Assembly: GCA_050699435.1 (NCBI GenBank)
Contig: JBOHGM010000002.1
Span: 58,592-122,591 of the forward strand
Length of the DNA stretch: 64,000 nt
Reading direction: 5' to 3'
Origin: GCA-003244245 sp050699435
GTDB taxonomy: Bacteria > Actinomycetota > Actinomycetes > Mycobacteriales > Pseudonocardiaceae
Shown here: one piece after another, positions 42,925 through 50,819 of the stretch
How positions within the stretch are numbered: position 1 is the first letter of the stretch
Layout of the letters: each line of letters begins with the position of its first letter
Notes under the pieces: model-generated
Told to the model about the DNA's origin: nothing
What the model saw: only the letters and a program-made list of their open reading frames with translations
The model's database searches: none
Translations under genes and position numbers: made by a program

Positions 42925-43527
42925 ATGGAACTGTTCCTGGTGCTGGTGCTGATCGCCGTGCTGGCGCTGATCGGCGTCGTGGTGTGGGCGCTGCGGCGGC
43001 GCCGGGCGGCGCCGCCGCAGCCGGCCGGCGTTCCGGTGGACCCGCTGGCCGATCACGAGGGGATCACCGATGTGCGGACCCTGCGGGCCGGCGACATGGT
43101 CGACTACCGTGGCACGCTGTTCTTCGTCCGCGGCTCCTTGCGTCTCAAGGAAGGCGGCTACCACTGGGCAGAGCATTTCCTCGACGACTCCCGCGGGCAA
43201 CGCTGCTGGATCTCGGTGGAGGAGGACCCGGACCTGGAGGTGGTGCTCTGGCAGCCCACCGAGGCCGTCGCAGAGCCCGGCGGGGACAGTATGGATGTCG
43301 AAGGGGTGCGCTACCGGCGCGACGAGCGCGGCACCGCCCAGTACACCTCGGAGGGCACCACGACGGTGGCCGCCACCGGCGCGGTCGAGTACGTCGACTA
43401 CCGCGGCGAGGGTGCGCGCGCGCTGAGCTTCGAGCGCTTCGACGGCGGACCCTGGGAAGCCGGTCTCGGCGAGGCTGTGGTGCTCTCCGCCCTGCGCGTG
43501 TACCCCGCGGGCAGCACCCGCTCGTGA
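42925..43527 (+). CDS. DUF4178 membrane-anchored protein
   Basis: 200 residues: one N-terminal hydrophobic helix (MELFLVLVLIAVLALIGVVV) then a cytoplasmic or extracytoplasmic DUF4178 domain (LRAGDMVDYRGTLFFVRGSL, WISVEEDPDLEVVLW). First gene of a six-gene operon with DUF2617, DUF4247, a secreted protein, DUF350 and an aminopropyltransferase-like protein. Its biochemical role is unknown; conserved linkage elsewhere with DUF350 and spermidine-synthase-like proteins suggests a shared membrane process. Confidence 0.88.
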   Translation: MELFLVLVLIAVLALIGVVVWALRRRRAAPPQPAGVPVDPLADHEGITDVRTLRAGDMVDYRGTLFFVRGSLRLKEGGYHWAEHFLDDSRGQRCWISVEEDPDLEVVLWQPTEAVAEPGGDSMDVEGVRYRRDERGTAQYTSEGTTTVAATGAVEYVDYRGEGARALSFERFDGGPWEAGLGEAVVLSALRVYPAGSTRS

Positions 43528-44036
43528 AGGCGCTGATCGCCACTCCCTTCGCGGACTCCCGCGCGGCGGATCTGAGCCTGGCCTACGGCCTGGCGCCGCT
43601 TCCCGCGCTGGGCACTCACCGGGTGGAACAAGCCGGGGCGCGGATCGACCTACGCGTGCTCGGGGCCTCCCATCAGGTCGTGCTGGAGGTGGGTGGCACC
43701 CGCTGGTCCGAGACCGTAGCCTGCCTGCCCGACCGGCCAGGTAGCCTGCCCGCGCACGAGCAGGTGGACGCCGGCCTCCTGCGCTCGCGGTTCACCGCCA
43801 GCTGCCTGCGCCTGGGCCCGGCCCGGCTGGCGGAGCAGGTGCGGGCGATCGCCCGACGATGTGAGCGGCACCCGGGGGCACTGGTGGGTACCTTCCCCGG
43901 TTCACCCCTGGCGATCACTGCGCTGCTGGTGGCCGACCGCGCCGGTTGGAAGAGCGGGGTGGGCTGGCGCACGTGGCACGTCTACCCACAGACCGGGGAG
44001 CTGGTGACGACGGTAAGCGTGGTGATGGCGCGATGA
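43524..44036 (+). CDS. DUF2617 family protein
   Basis: 170 residues, soluble, starting VKALIATPFADSRAADLSL. The AGLAPLPALGTHRVEQ-like segment and GGTRWSETVACLP fit DUF2617, of unknown function. The GTG start overlaps the DUF4178 stop and its own TGA overlaps the next ATG, so it is translated in a chain with its neighbours. The end GWRTWHVYPQTGELVTT contains aromatic residues well conserved in the family. Confidence 0.82.
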   Translation: MKALIATPFADSRAADLSLAYGLAPLPALGTHRVEQAGARIDLRVLGASHQVVLEVGGTRWSETVACLPDRPGSLPAHEQVDAGLLRSRFTASCLRLGPARLAEQVRAIARRCERHPGALVGTFPGSPLAITALLVADRAGWKSGVGWRTWHVYPQTGELVTTVSVVMAR

Positions 44037-44452
44037 CCCTGCCCGTCAAGCTGATCGTGGCCGGGCTGGTCGCTGTGATCGGGCTGGCCGCGATCGGCGT
44101 CGCGGTCTCCCGCACCGGCGGCGTGCGCAGCTACCTCGCGGACAACTACACCCGGGTCTCGAGCCAGGGCGACAGCGTGGTCTATACCTCCGCGCGCCGC
44201 CCCGCCACGGTCTACGAGGAGATCCGCTCGCGGCACCGTCCGGCTGACACGCTGGTCCGGCCCAGGGGGTACTACCTGCGCTACTCCGACGACATCGTCG
44301 TGGTCACCGCCGATGCGCGTGGCTCGCGGATCTACGTCGACGACGAGGACCGCGGCTACGCCCGCTGGTTCCCGATAGTCGGCGGGGTCTGGGGCACCTA
44401 CCGCGGTTCCGGGGACGCGTTCCGCGGCGGCGGACCGGGGTCGGGTAAGTGA
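44033..44452 (+). CDS. DUF4247 family protein
   Basis: 139 residues: an N-terminal hydrophobic segment (LIVAGLVAVIGLAAIGVAV) as anchor or signal, then DUF4247 with NYTRVSSQGDSVVYTSARRP and YYLRYSDDIVVVTADA, ending in a glycine-rich tail. The ATG overlaps the DUF2617 stop (ATGA). It would display its domain outside the membrane. Function unknown; co-occurs with DUF4178 and DUF350. Confidence 0.82.
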   Translation: MTLPVKLIVAGLVAVIGLAAIGVAVSRTGGVRSYLADNYTRVSSQGDSVVYTSARRPATVYEEIRSRHRPADTLVRPRGYYLRYSDDIVVVTADARGSRIYVDDEDRGYARWFPIVGGVWGTYRGSGDAFRGGGPGSGK

Positions 44453-45174
44453 GCCGGCGGGCGGGCGTGATACTGACGATCGGCGCGCTGGGCTGGGCCT
44501 TGCTCACCGGGGCCGCACCCAGCGCGGCAGCCCAGGCCGACCCCGTGTTCGAGCCAGCGGACGCCCAGAACCTGGCCGACCTGCTCGCCGACGCCACCGA
44601 GGCACAGGACGTCTGCTACGGCTGGACCGTCCGGGTCATCGACCAGGGAGCCGGGTCGCGGGCGCAGAGCACCGGCTCGAACTTCGGCCCCGGACGATCC
44701 CTGGGCAGCGCGGGCGGCGCGTGCCGGTACCGCGTGGAGTTCACCGCCGACATCACGTACCCGAGCTCGTACTCCGAGTTCGAGGACTCCGCATCCTGGT
44801 CGGTGACCAGCCGGCCACGCGGCGGACCGGGCACCGCTGACCTCGACCGGCTCGGCCTCGTCGAGGAGGGTGACCTGATCGGCGATGATCCCGACGTCGC
44901 GGTGGCCAGGGCGGTTGCTGCCCTGCCGCAACTCGCGGCACGTGCCGGCATCGCCCCCGCATTGGCCGCCACCCCGGCGAGCAGTGCACCGCCCGACGTC
45001 GGTTCGCTGGCCGACAGCCCGGGGTCGGACTACCTCCGCCGCGCGGGCGGCCTGCTCGCGTTGGGCGTGGCGCTGCTGGCCGGTGGGGTCGCGTTCGGAG
45101 CATTCGCGTTGTACCGCTCCCGCTCGCGCGGGGGCTCCGCCCAGCCGCAGACCCCACCCCCACCCCAGCAGTGA
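44449..45174 (+). CDS. Secreted protein with C-terminal membrane anchor, unknown
   Basis: 241 residues: cleavable-type signal (GVILTIGALGWALLTGAAPSAAAQA), an extracellular part with a Cys pair (DVCYGWTV, GACRYRVEF) and a C-terminal hydrophobic helix (AGGLLALGVALLAGGVAFGA) followed by a basic tail. Its GTG overlaps the DUF4247 stop. No family recognised. Topology suggests an exported domain held at the membrane near DUF4247 and DUF350. Confidence 0.68.
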   Translation: MSRRAGVILTIGALGWALLTGAAPSAAAQADPVFEPADAQNLADLLADATEAQDVCYGWTVRVIDQGAGSRAQSTGSNFGPGRSLGSAGGACRYRVEFTADITYPSSYSEFEDSASWSVTSRPRGGPGTADLDRLGLVEEGDLIGDDPDVAVARAVAALPQLAARAGIAPALAATPASSAPPDVGSLADSPGSDYLRRAGGLLALGVALLAGGVAFGAFALYRSRSRGGSAQPQTPPPPQQ

Positions 45175-45208
45175 CCCGGCCACGTCCGGAGGAGGAGGCA
45201 CCACTCAC

Positions 45209-45634
45209 ATGCTGTTCTCGATCACCGTCGAGGCGGGCACCGCCGCCGCTTACAGCGTCGTCGGGCTGGCGCTGATGGCGCTGGGTTTCGTCCTCATCGA
45301 TCTGCTCACGCCCGGCAAGCTGCGCGAGCACATCTGGCTGCACCGCAACCGCAACGCCGCGGTGCTGGTGGCGTCCAACCTGCTCGGAGTGGGCATCATC
45401 GTCACCTCCGCCATCGCCGCCAGTGCGGACGCGGTGCTCGCAGGTTTGGTGTCGACCGTGGTCTACGGCGTGCTGGGCTTGGTGCTGATGGGGCTGTCCT
45501 TCCTGGTGGTGGACCTGCTCACGCCGGGCGACCTGGGCGCACTGCTCGTCGATGAGACGCCGCATCCCGTGGCGTGGGTGACCGGGGCCTCGCATCTGGC
45601 CGTCGCGGCGATCGTGTCCGCCGCCCTGCTGTGA
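45209..45634 (+). CDS. DUF350 membrane protein
   Basis: 141 residues with four hydrophobic helices arranged as two similar halves; the same motif appears twice (LALMALGFVLIDLLTPGKL and LVLMGLSFLVVDLLTPGDL), the DUF350 duplication also seen in E. coli YjfL. The ATG at 45209 has a strong GGAGGAGGAGG upstream. It links this operon to bacterial clusters that pair DUF350 with aminopropyl- or spermidine-handling enzymes. Confidence 0.85.
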   Translation: MLFSITVEAGTAAAYSVVGLALMALGFVLIDLLTPGKLREHIWLHRNRNAAVLVASNLLGVGIIVTSAIAASADAVLAGLVSTVVYGVLGLVLMGLSFLVVDLLTPGDLGALLVDETPHPVAWVTGASHLAVAAIVSAALL

Positions 45635-45644
45635 GCAGCGGCCA

Positions 45645-47213
45645 GTGACCCCCGCCGTCGCCGCGCCGTCGCGCTCCTCATCCGGCGCCGGGCGGGCCCG
45701 CGCGGCCCGCGCGGGGCTGCTGTTCGCCACGTTCGTCTGTGCCGCCTGTGGACTCGTCTACGAGCTCGCCCTGGTCGCCCAAGGTTCGTACCTCATCGGC
45801 GACTCGATCACGCAAGCGTCGGTGGTCCTGGCCACGATGGTCTTCGCGATGGGAATGGGTTCGCTGGCGGCCAAGCCGCTGCAGCGCCACGCCGCGATCT
45901 CCTTCGCCGCAGTGGAGGCGGCGCTGGCACTGTGCGGTGGGCTCTCGGTGCTCGGGCTGTATGCCGCGTTCACCTGGTGGGACTTGTATTGGCCCAGCTT
46001 GATCGGCACCGCACTGGTGATCGGCGCGCTGATCGGCGCCGAGATCCCGCTGCTGATGACGTTGCTGCAACGGATCCGCGCGCAGGACGCCGGGTCGGCC
46101 GCCGCCGACCTGTTCGCCGCCGACTATGTGGGCGCCCTGGTCGGCGGACTGGCGTTCCCGTTCGCGCTGCTGCCGCTGCTGGGACAGACCCGAGGGGCCC
46201 TGGTGGTGGGCATGGTCAATGCCGTGGCTGGTGCGGCGGTGGTGCTGGGACTCTTCGCTGCCGGGTTGCGCCGACGCGACCGGCTGGCGGTGTGCGGAGC
46301 CACGCTGGTCGTGCTGGCCATGCTGGGGATCGCCTTCGCCGGCACCGACGGGTTCCTACGCACCGCCCGGTCGCAGCTCTACGCCGACCCGGTGGTACAC
46401 GCCGAGACCAGCCGCTACCAGCAGATCGTGCTGACCGAGTCAGCGCCACTGCACGCGCCACCGGACACCCGCCTGTTCCTGGGCGGCGACCTGCAGTTCT
46501 CCTCGCGTGACGAGTACCGCTACCACGAGGCGCTGGTGCACCCGGCGCTGGCCGGACCGCGGGAGCGGGTACTGGTGCTCGGCGGCGGCGACGGGCTGGC
46601 GCTGCGCGAGATACTTCGCTACCCGGATGTGCGCGAAGTAGTGGAGGTCGAGCTGGACCCGGCGGTGGTGCGGCTGGCCCGCACCGACCCTCGGCTGCTC
46701 GCGCTCAACGGCGGTGCCCTGGATGATCCGCGGGTGCGCGTGGTGCACGCCGACGCGTTCGAGTGGCTGCGGCATACTGCGGGCGGATACGACGCGATCA
46801 TCGTCGACCTGCCCGACCCGGACTCGACAACGACCGCGAAGCTGTACTCCACCGAGTTCTATGTGCTGGCCCACCGCGCGCTCGACCCGGGTGGGCGGAT
46901 GGCGGTGCAGGCGGGCTCGCCCTACTTCGCGCCCAACATGTTCAGCTGTGTGCTGTCCACGGTGCGCTCGGCCGGATGGGCAGCCGTGCCCTATCACGTA
47001 GACGTGCCCAGCTTCGGCGCCTGGGGATTCGTGCTCGCCGCTGACGGGGCCACGCCACCGCTGCGGTTGTCCGCCCCCGAACGCCTGCGGTTCCTCGATG
47101 CGGCGGTACTTCGTGCGGCCGCGGTATTTCCGCCGGACCGTCGTCCGCAGCCCTGGCAGCCCTCTACCCTGGACGATCCAGTCGTGCTCCGGCTGGCCGC
47201 CGCAGAATGGTAG
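45645..47213 (+). CDS. Membrane-embedded spermidine-synthase-like aminopropyltransferase
   Basis: 522 residues. The first half has about seven hydrophobic helices (FATFVCAACGLVYELALVAQ onward); the second is a spermidine/spermine-synthase Rossmann domain with the SAM-like motif VLVLGGGDGLALREIL, the acidic VEVELDPAV, and DAIIVDLPDPDS. The FSSRDEYRYHEALVHP segment matches the polyamine-binding region. It probably moves an aminopropyl group to a membrane-located acceptor. Ten bases after DUF350; a terminator hairpin follows. Confidence 0.87.
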   Translation: MTPAVAAPSRSSSGAGRARAARAGLLFATFVCAACGLVYELALVAQGSYLIGDSITQASVVLATMVFAMGMGSLAAKPLQRHAAISFAAVEAALALCGGLSVLGLYAAFTWWDLYWPSLIGTALVIGALIGAEIPLLMTLLQRIRAQDAGSAAADLFAADYVGALVGGLAFPFALLPLLGQTRGALVVGMVNAVAGAAVVLGLFAAGLRRRDRLAVCGATLVVLAMLGIAFAGTDGFLRTARSQLYADPVVHAETSRYQQIVLTESAPLHAPPDTRLFLGGDLQFSSRDEYRYHEALVHPALAGPRERVLVLGGGDGLALREILRYPDVREVVEVELDPAVVRLARTDPRLLALNGGALDDPRVRVVHADAFEWLRHTAGGYDAIIVDLPDPDSTTTAKLYSTEFYVLAHRALDPGGRMAVQAGSPYFAPNMFSCVLSTVRSAGWAAVPYHVDVPSFGAWGFVLAADGATPPLRLSAPERLRFLDAAVLRAAAVFPPDRRPQPWQPSTLDDPVVLRLAAAEW

Positions 47214-47240
47214 GGCTGCCGTCGAGCTAGCGCTCAGCAG

Positions 47241-47262
47241 CGCCAGCCCCTCAAGGCTGGCG
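47241..47262. terminator. Bidirectional hairpin terminator
   Basis: CGCCAGCC-CCTCAA-GGCTGGCG forms a perfect 8-bp GC stem with a 6-base loop, between the convergent aminopropyltransferase-like gene and DUF1059 copy 2. No T-run, as is common in high-GC actinomycetes. Confidence 0.7.
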
Positions 47263-47278
47263 CGTCGTCAGGCGCGTC

Positions 47279-47455
47279 TTAGGACTGCCGGGTCGTCACG
47301 CACGTCGTCTCGAGGTACTTCATCAACGTCTCGGTGGCCTTGTCGACGTTGTGTGCATCCTTCAGATGCTCTGCTACCTGCGCCATCAGGTAATCCTTGT
47401 CGGACGCGGTAAACCGGCTGCCGCACTCCAGGTGCCCGCATTGGAACTCGTGCAT
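47279..47455 (-). CDS. DUF1059-like small protein, copy 2
   Basis: 58 residues, MHEFQCGHLECGSRFTAS to CVTTRQS, clearly duplicated from or with the copy at 33349. GAAGGAG lies upstream of the ATG at 47455. The 60 or so bases before the start also match those before copy 1, so promoter and gene moved together. It lies on the minus strand just downstream of mosA. Unknown function. Confidence 0.82.
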   Translation of the reverse strand: MHEFQCGHLECGSRFTASDKDYLMAQVAEHLKDAHNVDKATETLMKYLETTCVTTRQS

Positions 47456-47573
47456 CTCGGTACTCCTTCGCTCGACATCCAGCGGCAGCCGCAGTGATCG
47501 CAACCGTCGCCTCTCCCCTACCCTTCGGATGGGTGGCCAGTTCGGTTCGATCGGACAACGTTGCTGTCGTTGA

Positions 47574-48407
47574 TCAGTCAGCGTGGATGATCGTGCCCAC
47601 ATGTTCTCCCTGCAGCGCCTTGGTGATGTTTCCGGTGGTGCGCCCGTTGACGATCTGGATCTCCTTCACGTGCTTGGCGTGCGGCATGAGCCGGAGCAGC
47701 AACTCCTCGACGGGGAGCGTGTCGAGGTTCTTCGCCAGTAGTTCGGTGGCCCCGACCCGCGGGATCAACTCGGGTCGGCTCTCTTCGGCGGTAGCCGGGT
47801 CGCTGGTGAACACTCCGTCGACGTCCTTGACGTAGACCGTCCTGGCGGCACCGTAGGCGTCGGCGAGGAGGAACGCACCCGTGTCCGTCCGGTGCGGTGG
47901 GATCTTGCCCAGCTCGGGTGGGAACTCGTAGAGCCCGTAGGGCGGGTATCCGTTGGAGACCACGGCGCGGCTGGCGGCCAGGTGCACCGCGAGCTGGTGG
48001 GCGACCGTGGTGTGCGGCAGATAGGACACCCCCTCCGCGGCGAGCAGTGCCGCCACGAGGTGTCCGTTCTGCTCGGCCTCCACGGACGCCAGACCGGCGA
48101 GGACGCCGGTCGGCAAGCCGAGATCGAGCCCGACGCCGAGGACGTGACGGGCGCGGACCCCGGGACCGGTGAGGATCAGCAGCCGATGCTCGGCCAGCGC
48201 CTCGCGCAGTTCGTCGACGACCGGGCCGACCGCGTCGAGGCCCTGATCGATGATCGAGTGCCCACCGATCGCGACGACGTTCAACCACGGCAGCAGCCGG
48301 ATCACCGGACGATCGATCGGGCGGACGAGTTCGCGGTCGAGCAGCGTCTGGCGCACCAGCGCGGACGGCACGTTCTTGACCGCGAAGGAGGGATCGGGAT
48401 GCGTCAT
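47574..48407 (-). CDS. mosA: Molybdenum storage protein alpha subunit homologue
   Basis: 277 residues of the amino-acid/UMP kinase fold. It follows Azotobacter MosA (recalled) closely: RLLPWLNVVAIGG, RLLILTGPGVRARHVLGVG, GLDLGLPTGVLAGLA, QNGHLVAALLAAEGVSYL, KIPPHRTDTGAFLLADAYGA, VKDVDGVFTSDPA and GEHVGTIIHAD. In MoSto three alpha-beta pairs form a cage that stores polyoxomolybdate using ATP. The ATG at 48407 lies 43 bp after the mosB stop. No nitrogenase or molybdate transporter is in the window, so its use here is open; tungstate storage is an alternative. Confidence 0.85.
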   Translation of the reverse strand: MTHPDPSFAVKNVPSALVRQTLLDRELVRPIDRPVIRLLPWLNVVAIGGHSIIDQGLDAVGPVVDELREALAEHRLLILTGPGVRARHVLGVGLDLGLPTGVLAGLASVEAEQNGHLVAALLAAEGVSYLPHTTVAHQLAVHLAASRAVVSNGYPPYGLYEFPPELGKIPPHRTDTGAFLLADAYGAARTVYVKDVDGVFTSDPATAEESRPELIPRVGATELLAKNLDTLPVEELLLRLMPHAKHVKEIQIVNGRTTGNITKALQGEHVGTIIHAD

Positions 48408-48450
48408 GGCATTCTCCTGGGGTGCGGACCAGCGGGCTGGCGGACGGCGC

Positions 48451-49284
48451 TCACGCGGCCGCAATGATCGTGCCGACGTGCTCGCCTGCGAGTGCGCGGG
48501 AGATCAGCCCGGGCCGTAGCCCATTGATGATCTGCACGGACTTCACGTGCCGGGCGTGGCGCATGAGCTGCAGGAGGGGACGCTCGATGATGAGATCGGG
48601 CAGATCGAGGGCGATGAGCTCGTCGACAGTGATCTCTGGGATCAATGTGGCTGTCGGGTCGTTCCTCGGATTGGCCGTGAAGAGCCCGTCCTCGTCCTTG
48701 ACGAAGACCATGGTGCGGCAGCCGTAAACCTCCGCGACCAGGTAGCACCCGGCGTCGGTTCGGTACGGCGGGATGACGCCCTCGTGCGGGACGTGCTGCC
48801 ACATATCGTAGGGCGGCATGCCGGGGAAGATCGCGGCGCCGCACTCGGCGAGATACAGCGGGAGCGCGCTGAACGCCTCGTGGCCCACGACCGGCACGCC
48901 GTAGCGGGCCATGAGGTACCCAAGCATCTGGGCGTTCTGCCCGGCGACCGCATTCCCGACATCGGTGAGCACACCGGTCGGCAGGCCGAGCTCGGCCGCC
49001 ACCGAGTACACGTGACGAGCCCGGGTGCCTCCCCCGGTGCCGATCAGGATCTGCCGGCTCCGCTTGAGCACCGCCAGCTCCTCGACGATCGGAAAGACCG
49101 CCGCCCGGCCCCGGTCGATCAGACTCTGCCCGCCGATCTTGAGGACGCTGACCTCGGGCAAAATCCGATAATCGGGCGCGGCATCGCTGGCCTGCATGAG
49201 TTCCCGGTCGTTCAGCGACCGACTCATCAGCAGCGACTCCAACACCGCTGTGCTGGCACTAGCTGTATTGGCACTATCCGGCAT
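48451..49284 (-). CDS. mosB: Molybdenum storage protein beta subunit homologue
   Basis: 277 residues, the partner of mosA: LLMSRSLNDRELMQASDAAPD, SVLKIGGQSLIDRGRAAV, LIGTGGGTRARHVYSVAAELG, QNAQMLGYLMARYGVPVVG, GVIPPYRTDAGCYLVAEVYG, VFVKDEDGLFTANPR and LAGEHVGTIIAA all correspond to MosB. GAGGAGG precedes the ATG at 49284. The gene follows the aroG stop by 74 bp, which holds the only room for a promoter. mosB precedes mosA in one operon, and the equal lengths suit a heterohexamer. Confidence 0.85.
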   Translation of the reverse strand: MPDSANTASASTAVLESLLMSRSLNDRELMQASDAAPDYRILPEVSVLKIGGQSLIDRGRAAVFPIVEELAVLKRSRQILIGTGGGTRARHVYSVAAELGLPTGVLTDVGNAVAGQNAQMLGYLMARYGVPVVGHEAFSALPLYLAECGAAIFPGMPPYDMWQHVPHEGVIPPYRTDAGCYLVAEVYGCRTMVFVKDEDGLFTANPRNDPTATLIPEITVDELIALDLPDLIIERPLLQLMRHARHVKSVQIINGLRPGLISRALAGEHVGTIIAAA

Positions 49285-49358
49285 GTAGTCCTCCTCGCCT
49301 GTGATATGCGACACACGCTTGTACATCATCGGGGAGGGTATTCAGCACCCAATGCCAC

Positions 49359-50747
49359 TCACGCGCGCAGCATCTCGGCGACCAGGAAGGCGAGCTCCAG
49401 CGCCTGCTGGGTGTTCAATCGGGGGTCACAGGCGGTCTCGTAGCGACCGGACAGGTCTGCATCGGAAATGTCCTGCGCACCGCCGAGGCATTCGGTGACA
49501 TCCTCGCCGGTGAGTTCCACGTGGATTCCGCCGGGATAGGTACCCAATGAATGGTGCACCTCGAAGAAGCCCTGCACCTCGTCGACCACCCAGTCGAAAT
49601 GCCGGGTCTTGTAGCCGGTGGAGGACTCGATCGTGTTGCCGTGCATCGGGTCGCACTGCCAGATCACCTGGTGTCCCGAGGCAGTGACCTTCGCCACGAT
49701 CTGCGGCAGCACGTCGCGCACTCGCAGGGCGCCCATCCGGGAGATCAGCGTGAGCCTGCCGGGGATGCCGTGCGGGTCCAGCCGCTCGACGTACTCCACG
49801 GCCTGATCGGGCGTAGTGCTCGGACCCAGTTTGATCCCGATGGGGTTGGCCAGCAGTTCGGCGAAGGCGATATGTGCCCCGTCCAGCGCACGGGTCCGCT
49901 CCCCCACCCAGAGGAAATGCGCGGACAGATCGTAAAGCTTCGGAACCTCACCGGTGTTGTCCAGGCGCAGCATGGCCCGCTCGTAATCGAGCACCAATGC
50001 CTCGTGGCTGGCATAGATCTCGGTGGAATGCAGCGACGAGTCGTTCACGCCGCAGGCGGACATGAACCGCAGGCCACGGTCGATCTCACCGGCGAGGGCC
50101 TCGTAGCGGGCCCCGGCAGGGGACCTCAGCACGAAGTCCTTGTTCCAGTCGTGCACCTTGTGCAGATCAGCCATTCCGGCCAGGGTCAGCGCGCGCACCA
50201 GGTTCATCGCCGCGGCCGCGTTGGCGTAGGCCCGGATCAGCCGGGACGGCTCGTGCACCCGCGCCTCAGGCGTGGCGACCAGTGAATTGATCATGTCGCC
50301 GCGGTAGGACGCCAACCCCAGCGCGTCGAGTACCGCCGACCTCGGCTTGGCGTACTGCCCGGCCACCCGGCCGACCTTGACCACCGGCATGCTCGATCCA
50401 TAGGTGAGCACCACCGCCATCTGCAGCAGCGTACGGATGTTGGCCCGCAGGTGCGGCTCGGTGTTGTCGACGAAGGTCTCGGCACAGTCACCGCCCTGCA
50501 GCAGGAACGCCTCGCCGCGGGCCACCGCGCCGAGTTGGTCCCGCAACTGGTCCACCTCGGCGGGAACCGTGATCGGCGGGACACTCTCCAGCACAGCGCG
50601 GACTTTGCGCACCGCGTCGGGGTCGGGCCAGCTGGGTTGCTGCGCGGCGGGAAGGGCCAGTGCGGCGTCCAGCCTAGTGCGCAGGTCGGCGGGCAGCGGG
50701 GGCAGCTCCGGCAGTGCCTCCACCGGAACGTCCACGGTCCAGTTCAC
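49359..50747 (-). CDS. aroG: Class II 3-deoxy-7-phosphoheptulonate (DAHP) synthase
   Basis: 462 residues; first step of the shikimate pathway, condensing PEP and erythrose-4-phosphate. Family motifs: LLQGGDCAETF, MPVVKVGRVAGQYAKPRS, RGDMINS, DLSAHFLWVGERTR, GIKLGPSTTPDQ and WQCDPMHGNT with metal ligands. The GTG at 50747 (VNWTVDVPVEALP) matches the M. tuberculosis AroG N-terminus; an ATG at 50786 would add 13 residues. It sits in the same neighbourhood as Rv2178c. Confidence 0.93.
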   Translation of the reverse strand: MNWTVDVPVEALPELPPLPADLRTRLDAALALPAAQQPSWPDPDAVRKVRAVLESVPPITVPAEVDQLRDQLGAVARGEAFLLQGGDCAETFVDNTEPHLRANIRTLLQMAVVLTYGSSMPVVKVGRVAGQYAKPRSAVLDALGLASYRGDMINSLVATPEARVHEPSRLIRAYANAAAAMNLVRALTLAGMADLHKVHDWNKDFVLRSPAGARYEALAGEIDRGLRFMSACGVNDSSLHSTEIYASHEALVLDYERAMLRLDNTGEVPKLYDLSAHFLWVGERTRALDGAHIAFAELLANPIGIKLGPSTTPDQAVEYVERLDPHGIPGRLTLISRMGALRVRDVLPQIVAKVTASGHQVIWQCDPMHGNTIESSTGYKTRHFDWVVDEVQGFFEVHHSLGTYPGGIHVELTGEDVTECLGGAQDISDADLSGRYETACDPRLNTQQALELAFLVAEMLRA

Positions 50748-50819
50748 GGTTCCCAGCGTATGCGTTGCGGCCCCCGGCCAGTCCACCGGGATCTCGGTGC
50801 CAGCCCCTGAGGAGGTGGG

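Noticed and set aside
48250..48519. Aspartokinase or UMP kinase identity for the two kinase-fold genes
   Set aside because: Motifs and subunit pairing follow MosA/MosB much more closely, and lengths match.
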